From OFTM10 sp964344055 (GTDB lineage: Bacteria > Actinomycetota > Acidimicrobiia > Acidimicrobiales > Aldehydirespiratoraceae), in contig CAYFLT010000002.1 of assembly GCA_964344055.1 (NCBI GenBank), positions 62,001 to 126,000 of the forward strand: a DNA stretch of 64,000 nucleotides, written 5' to 3'. The notes beneath the pieces were generated by a model. The model had not been told where the DNA came from. It saw nothing but the letters and a program-made list of their open reading frames with translations, and did not search any database. The position numbers and the translations under genes are program-made. This document shows positions 34,453 to 42,854 of this stretch, in pieces; within the stretch, counting starts at the first letter, position 1; every line of letters begins with the position of its first letter.

Positions 34453-35655
34453 ATGAGCACTCTCACCGAAGCCGACATTGCCGCGCGCACCCGAGCCGTC
34501 ATCGACGAGGTCGGTGTCGACGCCTCCGAAGCCGACTTTCGCGGCGCACTCTGGGACGCGGGGCTGGCGTTCGTCCAGTACCCCGAGGGCAAGGGCGGTC
34601 TCGGCGTTGCGCCCGGCTTGCAGGCGGCGGTCGAACGCACGATCCGCGAGGCCGGCCGCAGCTTCCATCCCCTGATGGTGAACGTGATCGGGATCGGCAT
34701 GGGGCTGCCCACCGTGTTGACCTACGGCTCCGAGGAGCACCACGAGAAGCACCTCAAGCGGATCTTCACCGGTGAGGACATCTGGTGCCAGATGTTCAGC
34801 GAGCCGACCCATGGGTCCGACGTGGCCGGGCTGGTGAGTCGAGCGGTCCGGGACGGGGATGAGTGGGTGGTGAACGGTCAGAAGGTCTGGACGAGTGTGG
34901 CCCATCACTCCCGGTACGGGATGCTGCTCGTGCGTACCGACCCCGACGTTCCCAAGCATCGGGGCCTGTCGTACTTCATCCTCGACATGGAGTCGCCCGG
35001 CGTCGAGATCCGTCCGCTCTACCAGATCACCGGTGACGCCGAGTTCAACGAGGTGTTCTTCACCGACGTGCGGATCCCCCACTCCAACCTTCTGGGCGAG
35101 GTGGGCGACGGTTGGCGGGTGGCCACCACCACCCTGATGAACGAGCGGGTCGCCCTCGGGGGAAGCACCGCGCCTCGCGGATCCGGCAACATCGCTTTGC
35201 TGGTGAACTCGTGGAACGAGCGCAAGGACGATCTCGACCCGGTGGCGGCCGCGGTGATGCGGGACCGGGTGGCGCGGCTGTGGATCGAGGCCGAGGTCGG
35301 CCGACTCACCACCATCCGGGCGCGGGCCGCGGCGGCGACCGGGAACCCCGGACCGGAGGGGTCGACGGGCAAGCTCGCTTCGGCGGAGTTGAACCAGCGC
35401 ATCTGGAACACCTGCATGGATCTGCTGGGCGCCGACGGCACCATGCACGAGCCGGGCTATCCACTGGTGCGGAACGAGGACTCGAACCAGCGGGCGGCGT
35501 GGTCCCTGTCGAAGTGGTTCCTGCGGGCGCAGGCGAACACGATCGAGGGCGGCACGAGCGACATCATGCGCAACATCCTCGGTGAGCGGGTGCTGGGTCT
35601 CCCCGGCGACGTACGAGTGGACAAAGATGTCCCGTGGAGGGACATCCCGACGTGA
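34453..35655 (+). CDS. Acyl-CoA dehydrogenase
   Basis: This 400-residue flavoprotein has the ACAD FAD/substrate motifs WCQMFSEPTHGSDVAGL (about 115), VVNGQKVWTSVAHHSRYGML (about 140), FNEVFFTDVRIP and the C-terminal NTIEGGTSDIMRNILGERVLGLP, where the Glu of IEGG is in the position of the usual catalytic base. It would oxidise a CoA ester to the 2-enoyl form, passing electrons to ETF. The ATG at 34453 gives the normal family N-terminus. The last codons form the first unit of a 31-bp hairpin repeat. Confidence 0.88.
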   Translation: MSTLTEADIAARTRAVIDEVGVDASEADFRGALWDAGLAFVQYPEGKGGLGVAPGLQAAVERTIREAGRSFHPLMVNVIGIGMGLPTVLTYGSEEHHEKHLKRIFTGEDIWCQMFSEPTHGSDVAGLVSRAVRDGDEWVVNGQKVWTSVAHHSRYGMLLVRTDPDVPKHRGLSYFILDMESPGVEIRPLYQITGDAEFNEVFFTDVRIPHSNLLGEVGDGWRVATTTLMNERVALGGSTAPRGSGNIALLVNSWNERKDDLDPVAAAVMRDRVARLWIEAEVGRLTTIRARAAAATGNPGPEGSTGKLASAELNQRIWNTCMDLLGADGTMHEPGYPLVRNEDSNQRAAWSLSKWFLRAQANTIEGGTSDIMRNILGERVLGLPGDVRVDKDVPWRDIPT

Positions 35656-35687
35656 AAGATGTCTCGTGGAGGGACATCCCGACGTAG
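35623..35687 (+). repeat. 31-33 bp tandem duplication, each unit a hairpin
   Basis: Two units (35623-35654 and 35655-35687) repeat the sequence around GATGTCCCGTGGAGGGACATC, given here as arms GATGTCCC and GGGACATC with a GTGGA loop. Unit 1 is the last codons and stop of the acyl-CoA dehydrogenase gene; unit 2 is its non-coding copy with one change (GATGTCTC). The hairpins may terminate transcription. Confidence 0.8.
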
Positions 35688-35696
35688 CGCCGGGGC

Positions 35697-36887
35697 TCAG
35701 TCGCTGACGGTGCCGAGGATGCCGTCGGCTTCGAGGATGTCGAGGGTCCCTGGGTCGTAGCCGATCTCGGCCAGTACTTCGCGGCCGTGTTCTCCGATGC
35801 GGGGGGCAGGCCGGCGGATGCTCGGCGGCGTCTCCGAGAAGCGTTCCGGGGGAGGGATGATGCGGTAGGCACCGACGACCGGGTGCTCTTCGATCGGGAG
35901 TTCGGCCAGCAGCTCGTCGAGTGATGCCACTTCGGTGGCTGGGATCCCGTGATCGGCGCAGAACTCGAGCCACTCGGCGCTGGTGCGTTCGGGGAGGACG
36001 CTCGCCACGTCGCGGTAGAGGCGGTCGCTGCTGGTGGTGAGCGACCGTCGCCCCTTGATCAGCTCGCGGTCGATCAGGTCGTCCCGGCCGACCGAGCGGT
36101 AGATGGCGACGAAGTGGTTCTCGTCGTAGGGCAGGATGCTGAGCCAACCGTCGGCGGTGCGAGCGGGAGCCCGGGCCGGGGTGAGGATCCGGGGATAGCC
36201 GGGTTCGGCCACCGGTGGCTCGGAGATCCCGCCGGCGCCGTGTTCGGTGAGCACGAAGGCGCGCATGACGTCGATCATCGGTATCTCGATCTCCTGACCG
36301 CGCCCGGTGTTGGCACGGTGCAGGAGGGCGGCCAGGACGGCGTTGGCGATCGTCATCCCGCAGAACTTGTCGGCCAGGACGGTGGGAGCCAGGCTCGGTG
36401 CTTCCTCCTTGCGATGGAAGAGGTCGGCGATGCCCGACGCTGCCTGGATGATGTCGTCGTAGGCCGGGGCGTCGGCGTTGTCGCTGTCGGACGGGAAGCC
36501 GTGGGCCGTGCAGAAGATGATGTCGTCGCGGACGGCCCGCACCGCCTCGTAGTCGAGTCCGAGGCGGGCCAGCGGCCCGGGCCGCAGGTTCGTGATGAGC
36601 ACGTCACAGGTGGCGGCGAGGTCGAGGAAGACCTGCCGGCCACGGTCCTGCTTGAGATCGAGGACGACGCCCCGCTTGTTGCGCAAGAGATTCAGCGCGA
36701 TACCGGAGAGCTCGGGGTGGGGCCCGGGTCCCATCGTGCGGTTTCGATCGCCTTCGCCCTGTTCGACGAGGATCACCTCCGCGCCGAGATCGCCCAGCTG
36801 GCGGGTGGCGCTCGGGCCCATCAACACACTGCTGAGGTCGAGCACCCTGATCCCGTCGAGGGGACCGGGTGCGGTGGGCGAGCGCAT
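35697..36887 (-). CDS. Family III CoA transferase (CaiB/BaiF)
   Basis: This 396-residue protein has PLDGIRVLDLSSVLMGPSATRQLGDLGAEVILVE at the N-terminus and RNKRGVVLDLKQDRGRQVFL. The catalytic Asp is in APAYDDIIQAASGI (about residue 143), with GRGQEIEIPMIDVM after it. It is a complete single-domain enzyme, unlike its frameshifted neighbour. The CoA donor and acceptor are unknown. A -10 box six bases upstream of the ATG predicts a leaderless mRNA. It is convergent with the acyl-CoA dehydrogenase and divergent from an LLM gene. Confidence 0.9.
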   Translation of the reverse strand: MRSPTAPGPLDGIRVLDLSSVLMGPSATRQLGDLGAEVILVEQGEGDRNRTMGPGPHPELSGIALNLLRNKRGVVLDLKQDRGRQVFLDLAATCDVLITNLRPGPLARLGLDYEAVRAVRDDIIFCTAHGFPSDSDNADAPAYDDIIQAASGIADLFHRKEEAPSLAPTVLADKFCGMTIANAVLAALLHRANTGRGQEIEIPMIDVMRAFVLTEHGAGGISEPPVAEPGYPRILTPARAPARTADGWLSILPYDENHFVAIYRSVGRDDLIDRELIKGRRSLTTSSDRLYRDVASVLPERTSAEWLEFCADHGIPATEVASLDELLAELPIEEHPVVGAYRIIPPPERFSETPPSIRRPAPRIGEHGREVLAEIGYDPGTLDILEADGILGTVSD

Positions 36888-36893
36888 CCGGAC

Positions 36894-36899
36894 ACACTA
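36894..36899 (-). promoter_or_regulatory. -10 box (TAGTGT), leaderless geometry
   Basis: On the minus strand TAGTGT ends six bases before the ATG at 36887. On the plus strand CATCGT (36936-36941) sits six bases before the divergent LLM start at 36948 and may be its counterpart. Confidence 0.45.
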
Positions 36900-36947
36900 G
36901 GAGAAGCGGGATTCGGAGCCGGCGAGCCGATGTGGCATCGTCCTCGC

Positions 36948-37850
36948 ATGTCACTTCCGCTCCCTGCTCTTTCGCTGGCCGCCGTACCGGGCCGGCGGGC
37001 TGCCACCCTCGACCTCGCCAAGGAGATCGAGCGCCGTGGCTACGCCGGCATCTACTGCCCGTCGTTCGGCGACGGCATCGGCCTCTGTGAGGCGCTGGCC
37101 CTCGTCACCGAGCGCATCCCGTTCGGGACGTCGATCGCCAACATGTACACCCGCCATGTCGCCGACTACGCCCAGACCGTCGCCCTGATCCACGAGCTGT
37201 CGGGCGGCCGGTTCCGGTTCGGCATCGGCGTCTCGCACGAGCCGATGAACGACCGCCTCGGCTTGTCAGTGGGCCGCCCGCTTGCCGACACCCGCGACTT
37301 CGTCGAACAGCTGCGGGCCCAGAAACGAGTTGGTGAGCTGCCGCCGATCGTGCTCGCGGCCATGCGGGATCGGATGTGCGCGCTGGCCGCAGAGATCGGC
37401 GATGGGATGGTGTTCGCCAACTCCGCGCGCAGTGCTCTTCCCGGCACGCTCGAACGGCTGCCCGAACCGGCGTCTGACGAGTTCTTCATCGGCGGGATGA
37501 TCCCCACCTGCATCTCCGACGACCGGGAGGCGGCTGCGGCTGTGAACCGGCGGACCCTCACGATGTACGTCGCGCTCCCCAACTATCGGAACTACTGGAA
37601 GGAGTCCGGCTACCTCGAGGAGATGGAGGCGATCGAGGCCGCCCTCGACGCGGGCGATCACGACTCGGTACCTGGCCTGATGAGCGACACCTGGCTCGCC
37701 GACTGCACGCTCTTCGGCTCGGCCTCGGAGGTGCGTGACGGCCTGGAGGCCTGGTACGACGCCGGCCTCACCACCCCGATCCTTGTGCCGTCGTCCGCGA
37801 GCGGTGGCCAGATGAAGGCCTTCGAGGAGTTGTTCGACCTGTTCGACTGA
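36948..37850 (+). CDS. LLM-class F420-dependent oxidoreductase
   Basis: This 300-residue luciferase-like protein has LAKEIERRGYAGIYCPSFGDG, FGTSIANMYTRHVADYAQTVALIHELSGGRFRFGIGVSH, and IVLAAMRDRMCALAAEIGDGMVF. The ATG at 36948 gives the typical N-terminal strand (LPALSLAAVP), with the first helix directly after. Such enzymes reduce or oxidise substrates with F420. It is divergent from a CoA transferase gene and convergent with a TetR gene. Confidence 0.88.
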   Translation: MSLPLPALSLAAVPGRRAATLDLAKEIERRGYAGIYCPSFGDGIGLCEALALVTERIPFGTSIANMYTRHVADYAQTVALIHELSGGRFRFGIGVSHEPMNDRLGLSVGRPLADTRDFVEQLRAQKRVGELPPIVLAAMRDRMCALAAEIGDGMVFANSARSALPGTLERLPEPASDEFFIGGMIPTCISDDREAAAAVNRRTLTMYVALPNYRNYWKESGYLEEMEAIEAALDAGDHDSVPGLMSDTWLADCTLFGSASEVRDGLEAWYDAGLTTPILVPSSASGGQMKAFEELFDLFD

Positions 37851-37870
37851 CGGCGACTGTGCAGGTCGGT

Positions 37871-38536
37871 CTATCGGTCCACCTGCAGGTAGGCGAGGTT
37901 CGAGTCGACGAGTGCTTCGATGTAGTCCTCGTCGGGCACGTCAGCGGTCTCGGTAGGGGTGCCGGAGCGGTCGACCCGAGCGGTGGTCATGGCGCGGAGC
38001 TGGTCCACCACCACGGCGGTGGCGAGCTCGGGTGAGGGGTGGCCGATCTCGGCGCGGCACTCCAGCAGGAGCGCGCGCAGGTGGTTGTTCACCCACTGGG
38101 CCAGGTCCCAGTACCGCTCGGCGGTCTCGGCGTTGTTCAGCGACGCCTCCCGGCCGATCTGCTTGTAGCCGGGTCGCACCCGGTCGAGGCCGAGGGTCCC
38201 GCGGAGGTAGCCGCGCAATCGCTGCTCGAGCGTGCGACCGTCCCAGCGCCCAGGGGCGAAGAAGGCGTTCACTTCGCCGGCGACGTCGTCGAGGATCCGG
38301 TCGATCACCGCGTGGACCAGAAGCTCCTTGGTGTCAAAGTGGTGATACAGCGAGCCGATCGACCGGCCCGCGTGGGCGGCGACGTCCTGGACCGACGTGG
38401 CGTCGATGCCGTGCTCGGCGAAGAGCTCCTCGGCGGCATCGAGGATGAGATCCTGGGTGACCCGGCTCCGCGCCTGTAGGGCTCGCCGGTTCCAGCGTGA
38501 CGTTCCGGTGTCGGCGGACAGATCGGCCGAGGTCAC
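37871..38536 (-). CDS. TetR-family regulator
   Basis: This 221-residue protein has a TetR helix-turn-helix at about residues 37-78 (IDATSVQDVAAHAGRSIGSLYHHFDTKELLVHAV). The GTG at 38536 is chosen: it begins two bases after the stop of the upstream APH-like gene, and the reading frame extended further would overlap that gene heavily. The pair APH-TetR therefore forms an operon. Its C-terminal half resembles the TetR at 44991 (LRARL/REASL, VVDQLRAMTTARV versus VLDQVVTMTRARV), so the two regulators are paralogues. Confidence 0.85.
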   Translation of the reverse strand: MTSADLSADTGTSRWNRRALQARSRVTQDLILDAAEELFAEHGIDATSVQDVAAHAGRSIGSLYHHFDTKELLVHAVIDRILDDVAGEVNAFFAPGRWDGRTLEQRLRGYLRGTLGLDRVRPGYKQIGREASLNNAETAERYWDLAQWVNNHLRALLLECRAEIGHPSPELATAVVVDQLRAMTTARVDRSGTPTETADVPDEDYIEALVDSNLAYLQVDR

Positions 38537-38538
38537 GG

Positions 38539-39654
38539 TCAGGCCACCAGCGACCGCACCGCGCCTATCGCGTCGACATCGACGATTCCCTGGAAGTTGC
38601 GCCGCATCAACGCGAGCAGCACCTCCTTGCTCGAGTCGGGGAAGTCGTCCCATGCGGCGAACGACGTCACGCCGTAGATCATGTGGAACCCGGCCGCCAC
38701 GCGGTAGTCGAACCAGACCTGCTCGAAGTCGCGTTCGACACTGTTCTCGGCGAGCGTGTCGACGTAGATCTGCACCAACTCCTTCTCGCGGCCACCTCGC
38801 ACCTCGCGCTCGGTCGAACAGGCCAGGAAGTAGGCGAGGTCGTACGCGCCGTTGCCCACGCCGGCGAGCTGGAAGTCGATGGTGATGATCCCCTCACCGT
38901 CATCGGTCACGAACATGTTGTCGGCGCGCCAGTCGGCGTGGACGAGACAGGGCGCAGTGACGAGGTGTTTCTGCATCGCGGGCAGCAGCTCGGACCAGTC
39001 GTTGCCGAACTCGCGGAGTTCGTCGTTGAGATGGGCCGCGCCGTGAATCTGGGCGTTGTCCCAGCCGCCCGCGAACATCTGCGGCAGGATCACGTTGTAC
39101 ACGGGTACGTCGAGCGGGTACCAGCACTCGGCGAACTCGGCGAGGCGATCCGACTCGTACCACTGGGCGTGGAACTCGGCGCCGGTCTTGACCGCGATCA
39201 CGGCTTCCTCCCAGGTGAGCCCGTTGATGCGGTCACCCTGGCGGAGTCCGCTGAGATCTTCCATGACGATCATCGAGTGCACCTTGTCGGCGTCGATCAT
39301 GGCGGCGTGGACCTTCGGCGTCGCCAGCACCGACGTCGGTGCCAGTTCGCGGTAGAAGCGGACCTCCCGCTCGTAGGCGTTGAGTGCATCGGCCATGCCG
39401 CGCATCTGGGGAATGTCGGTCGGCCACTTCAATATGACCGTCGCCGGTCCGCTCCCGCCCTCGTAGGACATCGTGGCTCGGGCGAGCTGGCCCAGGAGGC
39501 CCACCCCCACCATGAAAGGGTCGATGCTGATGGTCGACACGCTCGTGCCGTCCTCGATCTCGCCGCTGGTTCGTAGCACCGACGTCATCCACGCGGGCGT
39601 GACCTCGGCCATCGAGGTCGGCAGGCCGACCTCGAGCCCTGCGATGTCCGTCAT
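38539..39654 (-). CDS. APH/ecdysteroid-kinase-like phosphotransferase
   Basis: This 371-residue protein has the aminoglycoside-phosphotransferase/EcKL kinase fold: a nucleotide-lobe lysine in TVILKWPTD (about 75), the linker MIVMEDLSG, the catalytic loop LVHADWRADNMFV (HxDxxxxN, about 240) and the metal motif TIDFQLAGVGNGAYDLAYFL (about 258). Mycobacteria and related actinobacteria carry many such kinases next to lipid and sterol genes; their substrates are small hydroxylated molecules, mostly unidentified. A TACTGT -10 box lies 34 bases upstream. Confidence 0.85.
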   Translation of the reverse strand: MTDIAGLEVGLPTSMAEVTPAWMTSVLRTSGEIEDGTSVSTISIDPFMVGVGLLGQLARATMSYEGGSGPATVILKWPTDIPQMRGMADALNAYEREVRFYRELAPTSVLATPKVHAAMIDADKVHSMIVMEDLSGLRQGDRINGLTWEEAVIAVKTGAEFHAQWYESDRLAEFAECWYPLDVPVYNVILPQMFAGGWDNAQIHGAAHLNDELREFGNDWSELLPAMQKHLVTAPCLVHADWRADNMFVTDDGEGIITIDFQLAGVGNGAYDLAYFLACSTEREVRGGREKELVQIYVDTLAENSVERDFEQVWFDYRVAAGFHMIYGVTSFAAWDDFPDSSKEVLLALMRRNFQGIVDVDAIGAVRSLVA

Positions 39655-39688
39655 CAGTCCCCCCGGATCCGTCGGCTCGCTCTACGGC

Positions 39689-39694
39689 ACAGTA
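39689..39694 (-). promoter_or_regulatory. -10 box (TACTGT) for the APH-TetR operon
   Basis: On the minus strand GCTACTGTGCCG carries TACTGT, 34 bases before the ATG at 39654. Confidence 0.4.
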
Positions 39695-39710
39695 GCGCGA
39701 GCGGGCCGTT

Positions 39711-39733
39711 GAATCCGAACGGCGCCTATGGTT
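39711..39733 (+). promoter_or_regulatory. Shared promoter box, copy 1 (with TATGGT -10)
   Basis: A 23-bp sequence from GAATCCGAA to TATGGTT recurs at 40099-40121 with 20 of 23 bases identical. It includes the TANNNT element and precedes the Ser/Gly-repeat gene by 31 bases. Confidence 0.5.
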
Positions 39734-39764
39734 CGGGGATCGGGCCTCGCGGTAGCGTCCGTCC

Positions 39765-40079
39765 ATGGCCTCCCAGCATTCCCTCGGGTCCGTGGAATCC
39801 GCCTACTCGATGTGTTCGGTGAGGTCCGTCGGCTCTGCGGGCTCGGTGCTGTCGATCGGGTCCGCCGGCTCGGTGCTGTCGATCGGGTCCGCCGGTTCGA
39901 TCCTGTCCATCGGCTCCGCCGGTTCGATCCTGTCGATCGGTTCGGCGGGCTCGGTGCTGTCGATCGGGTCCGTTGGTGCCGGCCTGTCGATCGCCGGTCG
40001 ACCGATCCGGGGCCGTGAGCTGATGCTGGTGGCGACGATGACGGCCGGCGTGATCGGGCTCGCCGTGCGGCGGCGGTGA
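39765..40079 (+). CDS. Small Ser/Gly nonapeptide-repeat membrane protein, function unknown
   Basis: This 104-residue protein has residues 23-76 made of six nine-residue repeats of the form GSAGS(V/I)LSI, preceded by a related degenerate stretch (LGSVESAYSMCSVRSV). A short basic spacer (GRPIRGRE) and one hydrophobic helix (LMLVATMTAGVIGLAV) ending in RRR follow. The regular G-S-x-G-S-hydrophobic-S-I pattern suggests a stacked beta-solenoid or beta-roll, held to the membrane by its C-terminal helix; that is inference. There is no signal peptide. It shares a promoter box with the gene downstream at 40173. No family is recognised with confidence, and codon use fits the neighbours, so it is probably a real gene. 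Confidence 0.7.
   Translation: MASQHSLGSVESAYSMCSVRSVGSAGSVLSIGSAGSVLSIGSAGSILSIGSAGSILSIGSAGSVLSIGSVGAGLSIAGRPIRGRELMLVATMTAGVIGLAVRRR
39831..39992 (+). repeat. 27-bp coding tandem repeat, six units
   Basis: Six in-frame 27-bp units encode GSAGSVLSI-like nonapeptides. Units differ mostly at synonymous sites or Val/Ile exchanges, which points to selection on the protein and not to fresh slippage. Confidence 0.85.
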
Positions 40080-40098
40080 ACGTCACCACCTCGCCGCG

Positions 40099-40121
40099 GA
40101 ATCCGAATGGCGACTACGGTT
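40099..40121 (+). promoter_or_regulatory. Shared promoter box, copy 2 (with TACGGT -10)
   Basis: Second copy of the 23-bp box at 39711, here 51 bases before the GTG at 40173. Confidence 0.5.
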
Positions 40122-40172
40122 GAGCGGTCGGACGCGACCCGCCTGTGGGCGCGCAACCAGGAGTGCACATCA

Positions 40173-41582
40173 GTGACCAGAGGAATCCTCGGCTACGGCG
40201 CCCACGTCCCCTACTACCGCCTCCAGCGGTCGGCGATCGGCGCCACGCTCGGATCTGGCGGCGGCAAGGGCAGTCGTGCGGTCGCGAGCTACGACGAGGA
40301 CGCCACGTCGATGTCGGTCGAGGCGGCCCGGGTGGCGTTGGGGTCGTTCGAGGCCCCGACCCCTGCGGCGGTCTACTTCACGTCGGTCACACCGCCCTAT
40401 CTCGACAAGACGAACGCCAACGCCATCCACGCCGCGCTGAACTACCCGAGTGAGGTTTTCGCAGCGGACATGGTCGGATCGGTCCGTTCCACGACGGCCG
40501 CGGTGAACGCGGCGCTGCACGACCGTCGTCCGGTGCTGGTCACCGCGGCCGACGTTCGCACCGGACGGCCCGGCAGCGGCGACGAGGCCCAGTTGGGCGA
40601 CGCCGGCGCTGCAGTGATGATCGGCTCGGACGACGATGCCCCGGTCATCGCCGAGTGGATCGGAGGGTCGTCCGCCACCCGTGAGTTCCTCGACCGCTGG
40701 CGCGAGCCCGGATGGAACTACTCCAGGGTCTGGGAGGAGCGCTTCGGCGAGTCGGTCTACAAACCGCTCGTGGCGGAGGCTGCCACCCAGGCGTTCAAAG
40801 ACACCGAGCTGTCGGCGGCCGACATCGACAAGGTGATCGTCACCGGCCTGCATGCCCGGGCCGTGCGTGGTGCCGCCGGTGCGGCCGGGGTCGGTGCCGT
40901 CCCCATGGCCGAGGACCTCACCGCTGCGATCGGCATGACCGGCAGCGCCCACGGTCTGCTGGCGCTGGCCCGCACACTCGACGACGCCTCACCCGACGAG
41001 ACGATCATGTTGATCTCGCTGGCCGATGGTTGCGACGTCACCATCTTCCGCACGACGGAGGCGATCGCCGACTACACCCCGACCAAGCCGGTGGCGGCCC
41101 AGGTGGCCGAGGGCAACGACAGCCTCGACTACGCCAAGTTCCTGACCTGGCGGGGCTACCTCGACCGTGAGCCACCCCGCCGCCCCGACCCGGCTGCTCC
41201 CGCGGGTCCGCCGTCGGAGCGAAACACGGAGTGGAAGTTCGGCTTCATCGGCTCGCGTGATCGCAGCACCGGCGCTGTCCATCTGCCGCCCCAGCGGGTG
41301 TCGGTCAAGGGTGGCGCGGTCGACGACATGGAGATGGTGCCGATGGCCGACATCGAGGCCACCGTCGCCACCTACACCATCGACCGTCTGGCGTTCTCGC
41401 CGTCGCCGCCGACCATTGCGGTGGTCATCGACTTCGACGGTGGCGGCCGGTTCACGTCCGAGCTGACCGACGTCGACCCCGAAGAGGTGACGATCGGCAT
41501 GCGGGTACGCATGACATTCCGTCGTGTGTTGACTGCCGATGGCGTGCACAATTACTTCTGGAAAGCAACACCAGTTCGATAG
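40173..41582 (+). CDS. HMG-CoA-synthase/ketoacyl-synthase III-like protein fused to a C-terminal OB-fold (DUF35-type) domain
   Basis: This 469-residue protein has two parts. Residues 1-330 follow the thiolase-fold HMG-CoA synthase/KAS III pattern: ILGYGAHVPYYRLQRSAI, MSVEAARVAL, AVYFTSVTPPYLDKTNA, EVFAADMVGSVRSTTAAVNAAL and GDAGAAVMIG. The usual active-site Cys is not evident; DMVGSVR stands where Cys is expected. Residues about 350-469 form an OB-fold of the DUF35 acyl-CoA-binding type (GFIGSRDRSTGAVHLPPQRVS, VTIGMRVRMTFRR), without the zinc-ribbon cysteines. DUF35 proteins partner thiolases in aldol-type or sterol side-chain chemistry, and a thiolase gene follows after 35 bases. GTG 40173 has AGGAG ten bases upstream. 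Confidence 0.83.
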   Translation: MTRGILGYGAHVPYYRLQRSAIGATLGSGGGKGSRAVASYDEDATSMSVEAARVALGSFEAPTPAAVYFTSVTPPYLDKTNANAIHAALNYPSEVFAADMVGSVRSTTAAVNAALHDRRPVLVTAADVRTGRPGSGDEAQLGDAGAAVMIGSDDDAPVIAEWIGGSSATREFLDRWREPGWNYSRVWEERFGESVYKPLVAEAATQAFKDTELSAADIDKVIVTGLHARAVRGAAGAAGVGAVPMAEDLTAAIGMTGSAHGLLALARTLDDASPDETIMLISLADGCDVTIFRTTEAIADYTPTKPVAAQVAEGNDSLDYAKFLTWRGYLDREPPRRPDPAAPAGPPSERNTEWKFGFIGSRDRSTGAVHLPPQRVSVKGGAVDDMEMVPMADIEATVATYTIDRLAFSPSPPTIAVVIDFDGGGRFTSELTDVDPEEVTIGMRVRMTFRRVLTADGVHNYFWKATPVR

Positions 41583-41617
41583 GACCGGTCGAGAGTCCGG
41601 CTCGAGAGGAGCAAGAC

Positions 41618-42817
41618 ATGGGATCACGCGGAATCAAGGACCAAGTCGCGATCGTCGGCATGGGCTGCACCGCCTTCGGTGAGCATTTCGACCGCTCGAT
41701 CGAGGACATGATCATCGAGGCGGCCCATTCGGCGTACGACTCGGCCGGCATCAGCCAGGACGACGTCGACGCCTTCTGGTTCGGCACCCTCGGTTCGGGC
41801 ACGTCGGGGCTCACCATCAGCAAGCCGCTGAAGATCGACTACAAACCGGTCACCCGGGTCGAGAACATGTGCGCCACCGGTTCCGAGGCGTTCCGCAACG
41901 CCGCCTATGCGGTGGCGTCTGGTGCGTTCGACCTCGTCGTCGCCATCGGGGCCGAGAAGCTGAAGGACAACGGCATGTCCGGCCTGGTCAGCGCAGGGGT
42001 GCCTGACGACGGCACCAAGACCAACCTCACCGCGCCCGCATCGTTCTCGTTGCTCGCGCCCGCCTACGGCGAGAAGTACGGCGTCGACCGGGAGACGATG
42101 AAGGACGTGATGACCCGGATCGCGTGGAAGAACCACTACAACGGCGCCCGCAACCCCCGTGCCCAGTTCCAGAAGGAAGTGAGCAAGGAGACAATCTGCA
42201 ACGCGCCGCTCATTGCCGGCGATCTCGGCATCTTCGATTGCTCCGGCGTGAGCGACGGGTCCGCCGCCGCCGTGCTGTGCCGGGCCGAGGACGCCCACAA
42301 GTACACCGACAACCCGCTCTACGTGAAGGCGCTGGCGTTCACGTCGGGTCCGGGTGCCGGTCCGCTGGATCCGGACTACGACTACACCACCTTCGTGGAG
42401 GTGGCCCGCTGCGCCGAGGACGCCTACGAGCAGGCCGGCGTCACCGACCCTCGCAACGAGATCGCGATGGCCGAGGTGCACGACTGCTTCACCCCCACCG
42501 AGCTCGTGCTGATGGAGGACCTGCAGTTCTCCAAGCGTGGCGAGGGCTGGGAAGACGTCATGTCCGGCACGTTCGACCTCGACGGTGAGCTCCCGGTCAA
42601 CCCCGACGGTGGCCTCAAGAGCTTCGGTCACCCGATCGGTGCGTCCGGGCTCCGGATGCTCTTCGAGTGCTGGCTCCAGCTGCGCAAGGAAGCGCCGGAG
42701 GATCGTCAGATCCTGTCGGTGGACAAGGGCAAGACCCTCGGCATGACCCACAACCTCGGCGGCCGGCCGGGCGAGTGCGTGAGCTTCGCCGCGATCGTCG
42801 GCAGCGAGCTCGGCTGA
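41618..42817 (+). CDS. SCP2-type thiolase (acetyl-CoA acetyltransferase family)
   Basis: This 399-residue protein has thiolase nucleophile motif RVENMCATGSEAFRNAAY (Cys at about 85), AEVHDCFTPTELVLMEDL (about 290) and GGLKSFGHPIGASGLRML (about 333). The His-Asp-Cys-Phe and Gly-His-Pro patterns are those of SCP2-type and sterol-degradation thiolases. With the preceding OB-fold protein it probably forms a complex acting on an acyl-CoA side chain. A GAGAGGAG Shine-Dalgarno sequence precedes the ATG. Confidence 0.9.
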   Translation: MGSRGIKDQVAIVGMGCTAFGEHFDRSIEDMIIEAAHSAYDSAGISQDDVDAFWFGTLGSGTSGLTISKPLKIDYKPVTRVENMCATGSEAFRNAAYAVASGAFDLVVAIGAEKLKDNGMSGLVSAGVPDDGTKTNLTAPASFSLLAPAYGEKYGVDRETMKDVMTRIAWKNHYNGARNPRAQFQKEVSKETICNAPLIAGDLGIFDCSGVSDGSAAAVLCRAEDAHKYTDNPLYVKALAFTSGPGAGPLDPDYDYTTFVEVARCAEDAYEQAGVTDPRNEIAMAEVHDCFTPTELVLMEDLQFSKRGEGWEDVMSGTFDLDGELPVNPDGGLKSFGHPIGASGLRMLFECWLQLRKEAPEDRQILSVDKGKTLGMTHNLGGRPGECVSFAAIVGSELG

Positions 42818-42854
42818 CGACCGAACTGCTCGGATCGAAGAGGGGGACAATCAA

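Noticed and set aside
39831..39992. 27-bp repeats as a CRISPR or minisatellite
   Set aside because: The units are contiguous, in frame and encode a conserved nonapeptide pattern, so they are part of a gene.
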